This document shows positions 28,138 to 38,227 of a DNA stretch of 64,000 nt, one piece after another (the stretch's first letter is position 1; each line of letters begins with the position of its first letter). The DNA comes from Streptomyces sp. RKAG290 (GTDB lineage Bacteria; Actinomycetota; Actinomycetes; Streptomycetales; Streptomycetaceae), in contig NZ_JAJOZC010000001.1 in the NCBI RefSeq assembly GCF_023701695.1, forward strand, positions 1 through 64,000, given 5' to 3'. A program made the position numbers and the translations under genes. Under the pieces are notes generated by a model that ran no database searches, was not told where the DNA came from, and saw only the letters and a list, made by a program, of their open reading frames with translations.

Positions 28138-29667
28138 ATGTCCATATCCACCTCGACCCAGACGGGTGCCGAGGCCACTGCGCCGCAGGACGAGGAGCAG
28201 CGGCTGCGCGAACTCGGGTACCAGCCGGTGCTGGCCCGCAGGATGGGCGGCTTCGGCAACTTCGCCATCAGCTTCTCCGTCATCTCGATCCTGTCCGGCT
28301 GCATGACCCTGTACGGCTTCGGCATGTCGACCGGCGGGCCTGCGGTGATGCTGTGGGGCTGGGCCGGCGTCGGTCTGTTCGTGCTCTGCGTGGGCATGGC
28401 GCTCGCCGAGGTCACCAGCGCCTACCCGACCTCCGGGGCGCTCTATTACATGGCGGACCGGCTCGGCGGCCGTAAGTGGGGCTGGTACACCGGGTGGCTG
28501 AATCTGCTCGGGCTGCTCGGCGCCATCGCCGGTATCGACTATGGTGCCGCGCTGTTCACCGGTGCACTGATGAATCTGCAGTGGGGGTTCTCCCCCACCC
28601 CCGGCAAGACCATGATCATTTTTGCCTGCATCCTGCTTCTGCACGCCGTGCTGAACCTCTTCGGTGTCCGCCTCGTCAGCGTGCTCAACTCGATCAGTGT
28701 GTGGTGGCACCTGGCGGGCGTCGCGGTGATCGTCTCCGTGCTGGCGATCGTGCCCTCGCACCACCAGTCGCCGTCGTTCGTGTTCACCGAGTTCGTCAAT
28801 GACACCGGCTGGGAGAACCCCCTCTACGTGGCGGCGATCGGCCTGCTGCTGGCCCAGTACACCTTCTGCGGCTACGACGCCTCCGCCCACCTGTCGGAGG
28901 AGACCTCGAACGCCTCGGTCTCGGCGGCCCGCGGCATCGTCCGTTCGATCTGGGTCTCCTGGCTGGCCGGCTTCGTGCTGCTCGCCGGGCTGACGTTCGC
29001 GATCCAGGACTACGCGGGCACCCAGGACAGCGCCACCGGGGTACCGCCGGCCCAGATCCTGATCGACGCGCTGGGCACCTCGGGCGCCACGGCGATGCTG
29101 CTGATCGTGATCGCCGCGCAGCTGTTCTGCGGCAACGCCGAGGTCGCCGCGGCCAGCCGGATGGTGTTCGCCTTCAGCCGGGACAACGCGCTGCCGGGCT
29201 CGGCGCTGTGGCGCAAGGTGAGCGCCCGCACCCAGACGCCGGTCAACGCGGTGTGGCTCTCGGTGATCGTGGCCGGACTGCTCGCCCTGCCGTCGCTGTA
29301 CTCCGCGACCGCGTACGGTGCGGTGACCGCGATCAACGTCATCGGCATCACGCCCGCGTACGCGATCCCGATCTTCCTGAAGCTGCGCGCCGGTGACCGT
29401 TTCGAGCGCGGTCCGTGGCATTTGGGCCGCTGGTCGAAGCCGATCGGCTGGATCGCCGTGGTGTGGGTCTCCATCGTGACCGTGCTGTTCCTGCTGCCGC
29501 AGTCCTCGCCGGTCACCATCGACTCGATGAACTACGCGTCGATCGCGCTGGTCGCCGTGCTGGTCCTGGCCACCGTGTGGTGGTTCGTGGCGCGTCGCTC
29601 GTACAGCACCCCCAAGGCGTACGGAAACGCGCGTGAGCAGGCGGAGATCGAGGAAGGCATCATCTGA
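28138..29667 (+). CDS. APC-family amino acid permease
   Basis: 509-residue amino acid-polyamine-organocation transporter with about 12 membrane helices. It starts with LRELGYQPVLARRMGGFGNF followed by AISFSVISILSGCMTLYGFG, characteristic of the GABA/choline-permease-like (UGA4/ACT) branch. The conserved FCGYDASAHLSEET and NAEVAAASRMVFAFSRD loops follow, and the C-terminus is cytosolic. ATG 28138 has GGAGG about 10 bases upstream. Likely imports an amino acid or amine by proton symport; the substrate is not determinable. It is convergent with the TauE-type gene across a terminator. Confidence 0.9.
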   Translation: MSISTSTQTGAEATAPQDEEQRLRELGYQPVLARRMGGFGNFAISFSVISILSGCMTLYGFGMSTGGPAVMLWGWAGVGLFVLCVGMALAEVTSAYPTSGALYYMADRLGGRKWGWYTGWLNLLGLLGAIAGIDYGAALFTGALMNLQWGFSPTPGKTMIIFACILLLHAVLNLFGVRLVSVLNSISVWWHLAGVAVIVSVLAIVPSHHQSPSFVFTEFVNDTGWENPLYVAAIGLLLAQYTFCGYDASAHLSEETSNASVSAARGIVRSIWVSWLAGFVLLAGLTFAIQDYAGTQDSATGVPPAQILIDALGTSGATAMLLIVIAAQLFCGNAEVAAASRMVFAFSRDNALPGSALWRKVSARTQTPVNAVWLSVIVAGLLALPSLYSATAYGAVTAINVIGITPAYAIPIFLKLRAGDRFERGPWHLGRWSKPIGWIAVVWVSIVTVLFLLPQSSPVTIDSMNYASIALVAVLVLATVWWFVARRSYSTPKAYGNAREQAEIEEGII

Positions 29668-29688
29668 CCCCTGGTCGCCGTCCCCGCC

Positions 29689-29721
29689 GGCCCGCCCGGA
29701 TCACCGCGATCCGGGCGGGCC
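29689..29721. terminator. Bidirectional terminator
   Basis: A perfect 14-bp stem (29689-29702 with 29708-29721) with a five-base loop lies exactly between the convergent permease and TauE-type genes. Confidence 0.85.
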
Positions 29722-29725
29722 GCGC

Positions 29726-30493
29726 TCAGTTCAGCAGCAGCTGGAGACCGCCCAGGACGGTCGCGCCGATGACCAGGCGTTCGAACAGCGTCTGGTTGAT
29801 CCGGTCCACACAGCTGCGGCCGATCCAGGCGCCGGGAAGCACGAACAGCAGCATGCCGGCGTCGAGCAGCAGCGACCGCGCGTCGATCAGGCCGAGGCCC
29901 ACGCTGAAGGGCACCTTGGAGGTGTTGACGATCAGGAAGAACCACGCCGAGGTGCCGAGGAATCCCAGCTTGCGGAAGCCCGCGGAGAGCAGGTAGAGCG
30001 ACATGACGGGGCCGCCCGCGTTGGCGACCATGGTGGTGAATCCGCCGAGCACCCCGTACGAGCGGGCCTTGAGCCGCTCGGCCGCGGTCGGCGGGCCCGC
30101 GTCCGCCGACGGCTCCCCGCTCCCGGCGCCGGTGCGGCGCCGCCAGACCGTGACGCCCGCCATGAGGACGAGAATCGCGCCGATGGACGTGCGTACGGCG
30201 GCGTCGTCGGCCCACATCATGAACAGCGTGCCCGCCACCACGCCGACGGCGACGGCCGGGAAGAGCCGCAGCAGCGTCGGCCAGTGCGCGTGGCGCCGGT
30301 AGGCGAGCACGGCGAGCACATCGCCGGCGATGAGGATCGGGAGCAGTACCCCGGTGGATTCCCGGGCGGGCAGTACCGCCGCGAAGACCGCGAGGCTGAT
30401 CGTATTGGCACCGCTGACGGCCGTCTTGGAGAAGCCGACGAGCGCGGATGCCGCGGCAAGTGCCGCCAGTTGCCAGAGAGTGAGGGTGTCCAT
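29726..30493 (-). CDS. TauE/SafE family membrane protein (sulfite exporter-like)
   Basis: 255 residues, about eight membrane helices in two inverted halves with the family's duplicated motif: ALVGFSKTAVSGANTISLAV in the first half and GGFTTMVANAGGPVMSLYLL in the second. Such proteins transport small sulfur or carboxylate anions. Start ATG 30493. The last residues end a few bases from the shared terminator. No sulfur-metabolism gene is adjacent, so the substrate is open. Confidence 0.85.
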   Translation of the reverse strand: MDTLTLWQLAALAAASALVGFSKTAVSGANTISLAVFAAVLPARESTGVLLPILIAGDVLAVLAYRRHAHWPTLLRLFPAVAVGVVAGTLFMMWADDAAVRTSIGAILVLMAGVTVWRRRTGAGSGEPSADAGPPTAAERLKARSYGVLGGFTTMVANAGGPVMSLYLLSAGFRKLGFLGTSAWFFLIVNTSKVPFSVGLGLIDARSLLLDAGMLLFVLPGAWIGRSCVDRINQTLFERLVIGATVLGGLQLLLN

Positions 30494-30569
30494 GCCAGGG
30501 ATAGATGGTAATCCCCGTGATTTGCGGCTGTCACCGAGCCCGGGGACCGGCATGGCTATGCTGCGCTCC

Positions 30570-30595
30570 AAGCGCTCACACGAAGCGTTCAAACG
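30570..30595. promoter_or_regulatory. Tandem 13-bp operator-like repeats before the DeoR/LacI gene
   Basis: AAGCGCTCACACG (30570-30582) is followed directly by AAGCGTTCAAACG (30583-30595), identical at 11 of 13 positions. The second, read on the other strand, gives TTTGAACGCTTC, which nearly matches TTTGACCGCTTC at 31798-31809 before the ABC operon. This suggests binding sites for the regulator encoded at 30632. Confidence 0.6.
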
Positions 30596-30631
30596 CACAA
30601 CGCACAGCGGTAGGGCGAGGGGGCCAGCAGC

Positions 30632-31794
30632 ATGCGGGAGCCGGTTGAACTCAGGCGTCAGCGAATCCTGGCAGTGGTGGAGGCGCGGGGCGCGGTCAAG
30701 GTCAGCGTGCTCGCCGACGAACTGGACGTCTCCGTGGTCACGGTGCGGCGGGATGTCGAGGAGCTGACCCGGGCGGGGCGGCTGCGGCGCGGACACGGAG
30801 TGGCCAGGCCGGTGCGGGACCCGGCGCGGATCGCGGCCGTGCCGGCCCCGCGGGACGGCGAGCCGGCCGGTGAGCGGGACGCGGTCGCCCTCGTCGTCCC
30901 GGAGCGGCATTCGTACCTGTACGAGACGCTGCACGGCGCCCGGACCGTGCTGGAGGAGTCCGGCATCCGCATCGCGCTGTACCTCGCGCCGCAGTCGGCC
31001 GGCACCGAACGGCCGCTGGTGGAGCGGGCGCTGGCGGACGGGGCGCGCGGACTGCTGATCGCCCCCGGTGGCGCAACGCGCTCTCCGAGGAGCAGGACTA
31101 CGGCTGGCTGGCGGACCTGGATGTGCCGACCGTGCTGATGGAGCGGCGGCCCCGGCCGGGCAGCGCCCTGCACGCGCTGGACTCGGTCTGCACCGATCAC
31201 TGGTACGGGACGCACCTGGCCGTGGAGCACCTGGTGGCGCTGGGCCATCGGCGGATCGTGCTGGCCGCCCGGGACGACAGCCCGACCGCACGCACCGTGC
31301 GCGCCGCGTTCGCCGAGATCGCGGCCGACCGTCCCGAGGTGGAGGACTGGACGGTGGTGCTGAGCTCACCGGACGCGGTGCCCGGCCCGGGGCCGGCGGA
31401 GGCAGGGCCGGTGTCCGGCACGCCGTCCGGAGGCGCTGCTCAGCCGCTCGATCTCGACCTGGCCGCGTTGCTGCGCGAGCGCGGCGCCACGGCCGCGGTG
31501 CTGCACGGCGACGTGGACGCGCTGATGCTGGTGCAACGCCTGGCCGAGAGCGGTGTGCAGGTGCCCCGGGACTGCTCGGTGGTGGCGTACGACGACGTGG
31601 TCGCGGCGCTGGGCAGCACCCCGCTGACCGCGGTGGCGCCGCCCAGGGCGGAGATCGGCAGGGCGGCCGCCGAACTGCTGCTCCACCGGCTCTCCGACGC
31701 CGCCGGTGCGGCCGGTCCGGTCCGCCGGTCTGAGTTGCTGCCCGAGTTGAAGGTGCGTGGATCGGCGCAGGCGCGCACCCCCGCCACAGACTGA
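30632..31794 (+). CDS. Hybrid DeoR-HTH / LacI-type sensor regulator (one frame break)
   Basis: 387 residues after repair of a -1 slip near 31067. The N-terminal DeoR-type winged helix covers residues 4-58 (LRRQRILAVVEARGAVKVSV, then LADELDVSVVTVRRDVEELT). It is joined to a LacI/GalR periplasmic-binding-like sensor domain (about 85-370) with VALVVPERHSYLYETLHGAR, HLVALGHRRIVLAA and CSVVAYDDVVAALGSTPLTA. The combination is a known regulator type in actinobacteria. It sits 102 bases upstream of a sugar ABC operon on the same strand and shares operator-like repeats with it, so it most likely controls that operon in response to the imported sugar. Confidence 0.8.
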
Positions 31795-31797
31795 TCG

Positions 31798-31840
31798 TTT
31801 GACCGCTTCAATTTTCTTCTGAGCGATCTATTGACCGCTA
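31798..31840. promoter_or_regulatory. Operator-like repeats before the sugar ABC operon
   Basis: TTTGACCGCTTCAA (31798-31811) and TTGACCGCTA (31831-31840) form a direct repeat, with TGAGCGATC between them. They match the tandem repeats at 30570-30595 in front of the regulator, consistent with one regulator acting at both promoters. Confidence 0.6.
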
Positions 31841-31896
31841 CCGATCAGCCGATCAGGATTCCCCGTGTCCTCAACCAGGAGCCGCGGGAGGCGCCC

Positions 31897-33258
31897 ATGC
31901 CCGGTCGACAGAGCCGTCGATCCGTGCTCGCCACGATCGCCGCACTGCCGCTGACGGGCGCGCTGAGCGCCTGCAGCGGCGGGACGTCGGAGTCGGACAG
32001 CACGAGCAGGACCAGCACCATCAGCAACAAGGCCGGACGGAACGCCACGCACATCACCTTCTGGTCCGCCCTGCGCGGCAGCCAGGAAGTGGTGGACGCG
32101 TTCAACCGGACGCACCGCACCGTCCAGGTCGACTTCCAGCAGATCCCCGCCGGTGGCCAGGGCGGTTACGCGAAGCTCAGCAACGCCTCGCGGGCCGGCA
32201 ACGCCCCGGACGTGGCGACGATCGAGTACCCCCAGATCCCGGGCTTCGCCATCGACGGAGTCGCCCTGGAGCTCACCGGCCTGATGAGTGACGGCCTGCG
32301 GGCCAAGCTGCTGCCCCAGGCGCTGGGTCTGACCACCTTCGAGAAGCGCGTCTTCACCGTCCCGCTCGACGTCGAACCGATGGTGATGCACTACCGCACC
32401 GACCTCTTCGCCCACTACGGACTGGAAGTCCCGCGTACCTGGCAGGAGTTCGAGGAGACGGCCCGGACCGTGCGGGAGAAGGCCCCCGGCCGGTGGCTGT
32501 CGGCCTTCGCCACGGACGGCGGGCCGCAGTTCGCCGCGTTCGCCTGGCAGGCCGGCGCCCAGTGGTTCGACACCCGCGCCGGCGCCTGGAACGTGTCGCT
32601 CACCGACGAACCGAGCCGCCGCGTGGCTGCGTACTGGCAACGGCTGATCGACCAGGACCTCGTCATCATGACCCCGGTGGACAGCAGGCAGTACGACGCC
32701 CAGGTCAGCGCCGGCAAGGTCCTGGTCCGGCTCAGCGGCGCCTGGGACGCCGGCGCGCAGATGAACGCCCGGCCCGGCCAGAAGGGCAAGTGGGCCATCG
32801 CGCCGCTCCCCCAGTGGGACACGGCCGATCCGGCGCTCGGCACCCACGGCGGATCCACCTTCGCGGTCACGAAGAACAGCAGGCACCCGGAAGCCGCGCT
32901 GGAGTTCATCGAGTGGCAGGTCTCGCACCCCGACGCGCTGCGGGCCCGGCTCTCCAGCGGAGCCAGCAGCCAGTACCCGGCCGCCCCCGGCCTCGTCGCC
33001 GTCGGCCGCAAGGCCTTCGACCGCGGCTACTACAGCGGCCAGGACATCTACACCCTGTTCGAGCAGGAGGCGCACAAGATCCGGGACGGCTGGACGTGGG
33101 GGCCGCGCATGACGGCCACGCAGAAGGTCATTCAGGACGGCTTCGCCCGGGTGAGCGGCGGCCAGGGCTCGGTGCTCGACGCCGTGCGCGCGGCCCAGCA
33201 GGGCACCATGCCCGACCTCAGGGCACTGGGCCTGTCCACCACCGAGCACAGCAGCTGA
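31897..33258 (+). CDS. CUT1-type sugar ABC substrate-binding lipoprotein
   Basis: 453 residues. A Tat-like twin-arginine start (MPGRQSRRSVLATIAALPLT) is followed by a lipobox, LSAC, so the mature protein is a membrane-anchored lipoprotein. The body is a class-I carbohydrate-binding protein: HITFWSALRGSQEVVDAFN, VPLDVEPMVMHYRTDLFAHY, LSGAWDAGAQMNARP. ATG 31897 with GGGAGG is chosen over the longer upstream frame. It captures an oligosaccharide or uronate-type sugar outside the cell. First gene of an operon with two permeases, a hydroxyacid dehydrogenase and DUF2264. Confidence 0.9.
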   Translation: MPGRQSRRSVLATIAALPLTGALSACSGGTSESDSTSRTSTISNKAGRNATHITFWSALRGSQEVVDAFNRTHRTVQVDFQQIPAGGQGGYAKLSNASRAGNAPDVATIEYPQIPGFAIDGVALELTGLMSDGLRAKLLPQALGLTTFEKRVFTVPLDVEPMVMHYRTDLFAHYGLEVPRTWQEFEETARTVREKAPGRWLSAFATDGGPQFAAFAWQAGAQWFDTRAGAWNVSLTDEPSRRVAAYWQRLIDQDLVIMTPVDSRQYDAQVSAGKVLVRLSGAWDAGAQMNARPGQKGKWAIAPLPQWDTADPALGTHGGSTFAVTKNSRHPEAALEFIEWQVSHPDALRARLSSGASSQYPAAPGLVAVGRKAFDRGYYSGQDIYTLFEQEAHKIRDGWTWGPRMTATQKVIQDGFARVSGGQGSVLDAVRAAQQGTMPDLRALGLSTTEHSS

Positions 33259-33305
33259 GCCGCAGTCCGTCCCCCTTCCCCGCAGCAGAGAGGCAGGTGA
33301 CACCG

Positions 33306-34305
33306 ATGACCAGCCCCCTCACCAGTCCGGCTTCCGCCCCCGTGAGCGCCTCCGGGTCCGTCGCGTCGCCGAAACCGACCACATCCGCGCGCACCGCCCG
33401 CAACTCGGCCCGGCGCCGTGAACTCGGCGCGGCCGGCGCCCTGATGACCCCTTCTTCATCCTTCTGGTGACCGTCTTCCTGATCCCGGTCGCCACAGCGG
33501 TCTGGCTCAGCTTCTTCAGCGACGACCAGCCGGGGCTCGGCTTCGGCCCGGAGCGCACGGTCTTCGTCGGACTGCGCAGCTACACCGCCGTACTGACCGA
33601 CCCGACCTTCCTCAGCGGTCTGGGCACCGTCATCCTGTACTGCCTGATCTACATCCCGCTGATGGTGATCGGCGCGCTCGCGCTGGCGCTGCTGCTGGAC
33701 TCCGGCGTGGTGCGGCTGCGCTCCTGGGCCAGCTCGGGCTGTTCCTGCCGCACGCCGTGCCCGGCATCATCGCCGCCGTCATCTGGCTCTACCTCTACAC
33801 ACCGGGGCTGAGCCCGGTGGTCGACCTGCTGGGCAAGGCCGACATCACGATCGACTTCCTCGGGGTGCACACGGTGGTGCCGTCGATCGTGAACATCGCC
33901 CTGTGGAGCAATCTCGGCTACAACATGGTGGTCTTCTACGCCGCCCTGCAGGCCGTGCCGCGCGAGGTCATCGAGGCGTCCGTCGTCGACGGCGCCGGAC
34001 CGGTCCGCACCGCGCTCCAGGTCAAGACGCCGCTCGTGCGCTCCTCGATCGTGATGGTCGCGATGTTCACCCTGATCTTCGCGCTGCAGCTGTTCACCGA
34101 GCCCATGCTGCTGAGCCAGGCGACGCCGATGATCAGCTCGCGCTTCTCCCCCAGCATGTACATCTACGACGCCGCGTTCACCCGTAACAACTACGGGCTG
34201 GCCGCCGCGGCCTCGGTCGTCCTGCTGGTCTGCACGATCGCGCTCTCCTACGGCGTCACCCGCTGGACCAACCGCGCCAACGCCCCCGAGGAGGACGCCC
34301 GATGA
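33306..34305 (+). CDS. CUT1 sugar ABC permease, MalF-type (two frame breaks)
   Basis: 333 residues after repair of -1 slips near 33450 and 33733; both are CCC read as CC. About six membrane helices. The ABC-permease EAA loop is EVIEASVVDGAGPVRTALQV. N-terminal about 50 residues are Ser/Ala-rich and cytosolic. Forms the channel with the next permease; their genes overlap by ATGA (34302-34305). No ATPase gene is in the operon, so energy probably comes from a shared MsiK-type ATPase encoded elsewhere, as is usual in Streptomyces. Confidence 0.85.
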
Positions 34306-35177
34306 GCGCGACGAGCCCCACCCGCACCGCCGCCACCCTGCGGCCCCGGCTCCTGGGCCGCTCCGTCGTCAACCTGGTCGTCGGCATCTCCGTGCTCTAC
34401 ACGCTGCTGCCGGTGCTATGGCTGGTGCTCGCCTCGTCCAAGGACCGCGACGCGCTGTTCGGCAGCAACGTCCTGTCGCTCGACCACTTCTCCTTCGCGC
34501 GGAACCTCAAGGACCTGTTCGCGATGGACGGCGGTCTGTACACCCGGTGGTACGGCAACAGCCTGCTGTACGCGGTCCTCGGCGCGGCGCTCGGGGCGCT
34601 GGTGAGCATCGCGTGCGGGTACGCCTTCGACAAGTACCGTTTCGCACACAAGGAGAAGCTGTTCGGGCTGGTCCTCGCCGCGGTGATGGTGCCGCAGACC
34701 GTGCTGGCGCTGCCGCTCTACCTGATGGCGTCGGGCACCGGTCTGGTGAACACCTTCTGGTCGGTCTTCATCCCGGTGCTCTTCAATCCGTTCGGCGTGT
34801 ACCTGGGCCGGATATTCAGCCGGGGATACGTCCCCGACGAGGTGCTCGAAGCGGCCCGGGTGGACGGGGCCGGGGAACTGACCACGTACTTCCGGGTCGC
34901 GCTGCGGATGCTCGGGCCGGGTCTGGTCACCGTGTTCCTCTTCCAGCTCACCGCCATCTGGAACAACTTCTTCCTGCCGATGGTGATGCTGTCCGACCAG
35001 CACCTGTATCCCGTCAGTCTCGGTCTGTACACGTGGAACAGTGCCGCCACCGTCTCGCCCGAGTACTACCCCGTGGTGATCATGGGTTCGCTGCTCGCGG
35101 TCCTGCCGCTGATCCTCGCCTTCGCGCTGCTGCAGCGCTTCTGGAAGTCAGGGCTCACCGCGGGCGCCGTCAAGTAG
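34302..35177 (+). CDS. CUT1 sugar ABC permease, MalG-type
   Basis: 291 residues, six membrane helices, with the cytoplasmic EAA loop EVLEAARVDGAGELTTYFRV (about 183-202) that docks to the ATPase. ATVSPEYYPVVIMGSLLAVL near the C-terminus is typical of MalG-like subunits. Its start codon overlaps the stop of the MalF-type permease, ensuring equimolar synthesis. Confidence 0.9.
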   Translation: MSATSPTRTAATLRPRLLGRSVVNLVVGISVLYTLLPVLWLVLASSKDRDALFGSNVLSLDHFSFARNLKDLFAMDGGLYTRWYGNSLLYAVLGAALGALVSIACGYAFDKYRFAHKEKLFGLVLAAVMVPQTVLALPLYLMASGTGLVNTFWSVFIPVLFNPFGVYLGRIFSRGYVPDEVLEAARVDGAGELTTYFRVALRMLGPGLVTVFLFQLTAIWNNFFLPMVMLSDQHLYPVSLGLYTWNSAATVSPEYYPVVIMGSLLAVLPLILAFALLQRFWKSGLTAGAVK

Positions 35178-35215
35178 CCGGACCGCCCCCGCCTCATCCC
35201 CGTCACAGGAGAGAG

Positions 35216-36256
35216 ATGCCCAGCACCACCCCTGTCCCCCCTGCCGCCCGGCGCCGGCCGCGTGCCGCCGTCGCCATGAAACCGGATGCCGCGGCCGCCC
35301 TGCTGGACGCCCGGTCGCTGGCCGCGCTCTCGGCGGTGTGCGACCTCGCGCCGCTGCCGGTGCTCGACGACTTCACCACCGACCGGGCCCGCGCCGTCCT
35401 CGCGGACACCGAACTCCTGGTCACCGGCTGGGGCTGTCCGCCCCTCGACGAAGCGGCGCTGGCCGCGGCGCCACGGCTGCGGGCCGTGGCGCACACGGCC
35501 GGCACCGTCCGCGGACACATCACCGACGCCTGCTGGGAGCGCGGCATCGAGGTGTCGTCGGCTGCGGCCGCCAACGCCCTGCCGGTCGCCGAGTACACCG
35601 TCGCGATGGTCCTGCTGTCCGGGAAGCGGGTCCTGGAACGGGCCCGCGACTACCGGGCGGATCACCACCGCGACAACTCGCTGGCCACCTCCACCGAGGT
35701 GGGCAACTACGGCCGGACCGTGGGCATCCTGTCCGCCTCGCTGATCGGCCGTAGGGTCATCGAGCTGCTGCGCCCCTACGACCTGCGGGTCCTGCTGCAC
35801 GACCCGTACGTCTCCGAGGCGGAGGCGGCCGCGCTCGGGGTGCGGCCGGTGGGGCTCGGCGAACTGTTCGCACAGAGCGACGTGGTGAGCGTCCACACCC
35901 CGCTGCTCCCCGCCACCCGCGGACTCGTGAGCCGTGAGCTGCTCATGTCCATGCGTCCGGACGGCGTACTCATCAACACCTCGCGCGGGGCCGTCGTCGA
36001 CCAGGACGCGCTCACCGGCGTCCTGCGCCAGAACCGCATCCGGGCGATCCTCGACGTCACCGACCCCGACACACTGCCGGCCGGCCACCCCTTGTGGGAG
36101 TGCGAGAACGCCCTGATCACCCCGCACCTCGCGGGCTCCCAGGGCAACGAGTGGCAGCGGCTGGTCGACCTGGCCACCGGCGAGGCCGCGCGCTGGGCCG
36201 CGGGCGACGGCTTCGCCCATCCCGTACGACGCGAAAGGCTGGCATTCCTCGCATGA
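35216..36256 (+). CDS. D-isomer-specific 2-hydroxyacid dehydrogenase family protein
   Basis: 346 residues. Substrate domain halves flank an NAD-binding domain. Catalytic Arg lies in LINTSRGAVVDQDAL (about residue 255), Glu in LDVTDPDTLPAGHPLW region, and His in ITPHLAGSQGNE (about 302). The nucleotide loop is atypical: TVGILSASLIGRRVIELLRP has GILSASLIGR in place of the classical GxGxxG, a form seen in a specific Streptomyces branch. Start ATG 35216 has AGGAGAG. In this operon it may process a sugar acid released from the imported oligosaccharide; the substrate is unknown. Confidence 0.85.
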   Translation: MPSTTPVPPAARRRPRAAVAMKPDAAAALLDARSLAALSAVCDLAPLPVLDDFTTDRARAVLADTELLVTGWGCPPLDEAALAAAPRLRAVAHTAGTVRGHITDACWERGIEVSSAAAANALPVAEYTVAMVLLSGKRVLERARDYRADHHRDNSLATSTEVGNYGRTVGILSASLIGRRVIELLRPYDLRVLLHDPYVSEAEAAALGVRPVGLGELFAQSDVVSVHTPLLPATRGLVSRELLMSMRPDGVLINTSRGAVVDQDALTGVLRQNRIRAILDVTDPDTLPAGHPLWECENALITPHLAGSQGNEWQRLVDLATGEAARWAAGDGFAHPVRRERLAFLA

Positions 36257-38153
36257 ACCGACCGCACCCGAACTCCCCGCTGGAACTCCCCGCCGACGAC
36301 CGGTCGACGAGCCCGGTCACCGGCTACACCCGCGCGCACTGGGAGGCGGCGGCGGACGGGCTGCTGAAGGCCGCCTGGCAGTGGGCAACCCCCGGCAGCG
36401 CGCTGCTCGACCTGCCGGGACGGCCGTCCGGGTCCGGGGTCCGCTCCGACGGTCTGGAGGGCTATGCGCGCACGTTCCTCGCCGCCGCCTTCCGGGTCGC
36501 GGGCGCGGACGGCAAGGACCCGCACGGCTGGCTCGACCGGTACGCCGACGGGCTCACCGCCGGCACCCGTACGCCGGGCCGGGACGACACCGAGTCCTGG
36601 CCGCTGATCCGCGACCACACCGTGTTCGGCCAGCCCATGGTGGAGTCCGCCTCGGTCGCCATCGGGCTGCGGCTCACCCGGCCGTGGCTCTGGGACCGGC
36701 TGGACCCGGCGGTGCAGGACCGCGCCGAGGAATGGCTGCGCGGCGCGCTGCGGCACACCCCCGCACCGAACAACTGGTACCTGTTCCCCTACTCGGTGGC
36801 CGGCTTCCTGGAGTCGGTGGGCCGCGGCGACGCGGAGACGGCCCGTGCCAGGGAGCGGGCGCTGGACCTGCTGGAGGGCTGGTACCGCGGTCAGGGCTGG
36901 TACGCGGACGGCGACGGCCGCGCCTTCGACCACTACAACGGCTGGGCGCTGCACCTCTACCCCGTGCTGGACGCCCATCTGTCGGGCGACTCCGAACTCA
37001 CCGCGCACTACGGCGCCCGGCTGAGCGAACACCTGGAGAGCTTCTCGCTGCTGTTCGGCGGGGACGGTGCGCCGATCCACTTCGGCCGCTCGCTGGCCTA
37101 CCGGTTCGCAGCCGGTTCGGCGGTCGGGCTCGGCGCGCTCACCGGGCACACCCCGCTCACCCCGGGTACGTCCCGGCGGGTGATCAGCGGGGCGCTGCGC
37201 TACTTCCTGGACCGCGGCGCGACCGGCACCGACGGGCTGCTCAGTCTGGGCTGGCACGGGCCGCACGACGCGACGCTCCAGCCCTACTCGGGCCCGGCCT
37301 CCCCCTACTGGGCGTCCAAGGCCTTCGTCTCACTGCTCGCCCCGGCGGACCACCCGCTGTGGACGGCCACCGAGGAGCCGTCGCCGAGCGAGGGGCCCGA
37401 CCGGGTGCTCGCGCTGCCGGCGCCGGGGCTGCTCGTCCAGTCGACGCGGGCGGACGGCATCGTACGGCTGCACAACCACGGCAGCGACCATGTCCGGCCG
37501 CACGAGGGCGAGTCGGCGGTGCAGGACGACCCGCTCTACAGCCGTCAGTCGTACTCGACGGTCACCGGGCCCACGTCCCGGGCGAACGCGGCAGACAACC
37601 ACCTCGCCGTGATCGTCGCGGGCGTCCGCAGCGGCCGCCGCGCCATCCACCCACTGGGCGCGGGCGCGGCCGACGGCTGGGGCTGGGCCGCCTCCTGGCA
37701 CCGCCCGGTGTTCGCGGGCGGTGCGCCGATGGTGCGGGCCTGCGGGTGGAGAGTGTGACGGCGGTCCGCGGGCGGTACGAGCTGCGGGTGCACCGGGTGG
37801 TCGGCGCTCCGCCCGGCGCCCGGGTGGAGCAGACGGGCTGGGCGACCGGCCCCGGGTCCGAGGTGACGTCGGCGCTGCACGGACTGCACGGCTGGGAGAC
37901 CCGGGACGAGGTGCGGGCCCCGCAGGGCACGGCCTACACGCACTGGGCGGTGCTGCCCCGGCTCGGCGCCGACGCGGAGGGCACGGTGGTGCTGGTGGCG
38001 CTCGCCTCACTGAGCGCGGAGCCGGACGCGGCCTCGCTCGACGCGGTGGTGAGCGGGGTGAACGTCGACGGGGACACGGTCGAGGTGTGCTGGTCCGAGG
38101 ACGCGGCGACGACCCGGATCGGCTTCGGGCCGGTGACCGTCGAACACGGGTGA
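36253..38153 (+). CDS. DUF2264 family protein (one frame break)
   Basis: 633 residues after repair of a -1 slip near 37741 (CCC read as CC). The N-terminal 400 residues look like an all-helical (alpha/alpha) toroid with FGQPMVESASVAIGLRLTRP, NNWYLFPYSVAGFLESVGRG and FDHYNGWALHLYPVLDAHLS; the rest is beta-rich. No signal peptide, so it is intracellular. DUF2264 has no proven activity but is often found beside polysaccharide-lyase and glycoside-uptake genes, and its fold suggests a glycan-acting hydrolase or lyase. The start overlaps the upstream dehydrogenase stop (ATGA, 36253-36256), so it is in the same operon. Confidence 0.8.
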
Positions 38154-38227
38154 CGGCGAGGACGGGGGTGCGCTCCGGCGCACCCCCGTGCCGCTGGGGT
38201 CTTTCGTCCGGATCGCCGGATCTCGCC

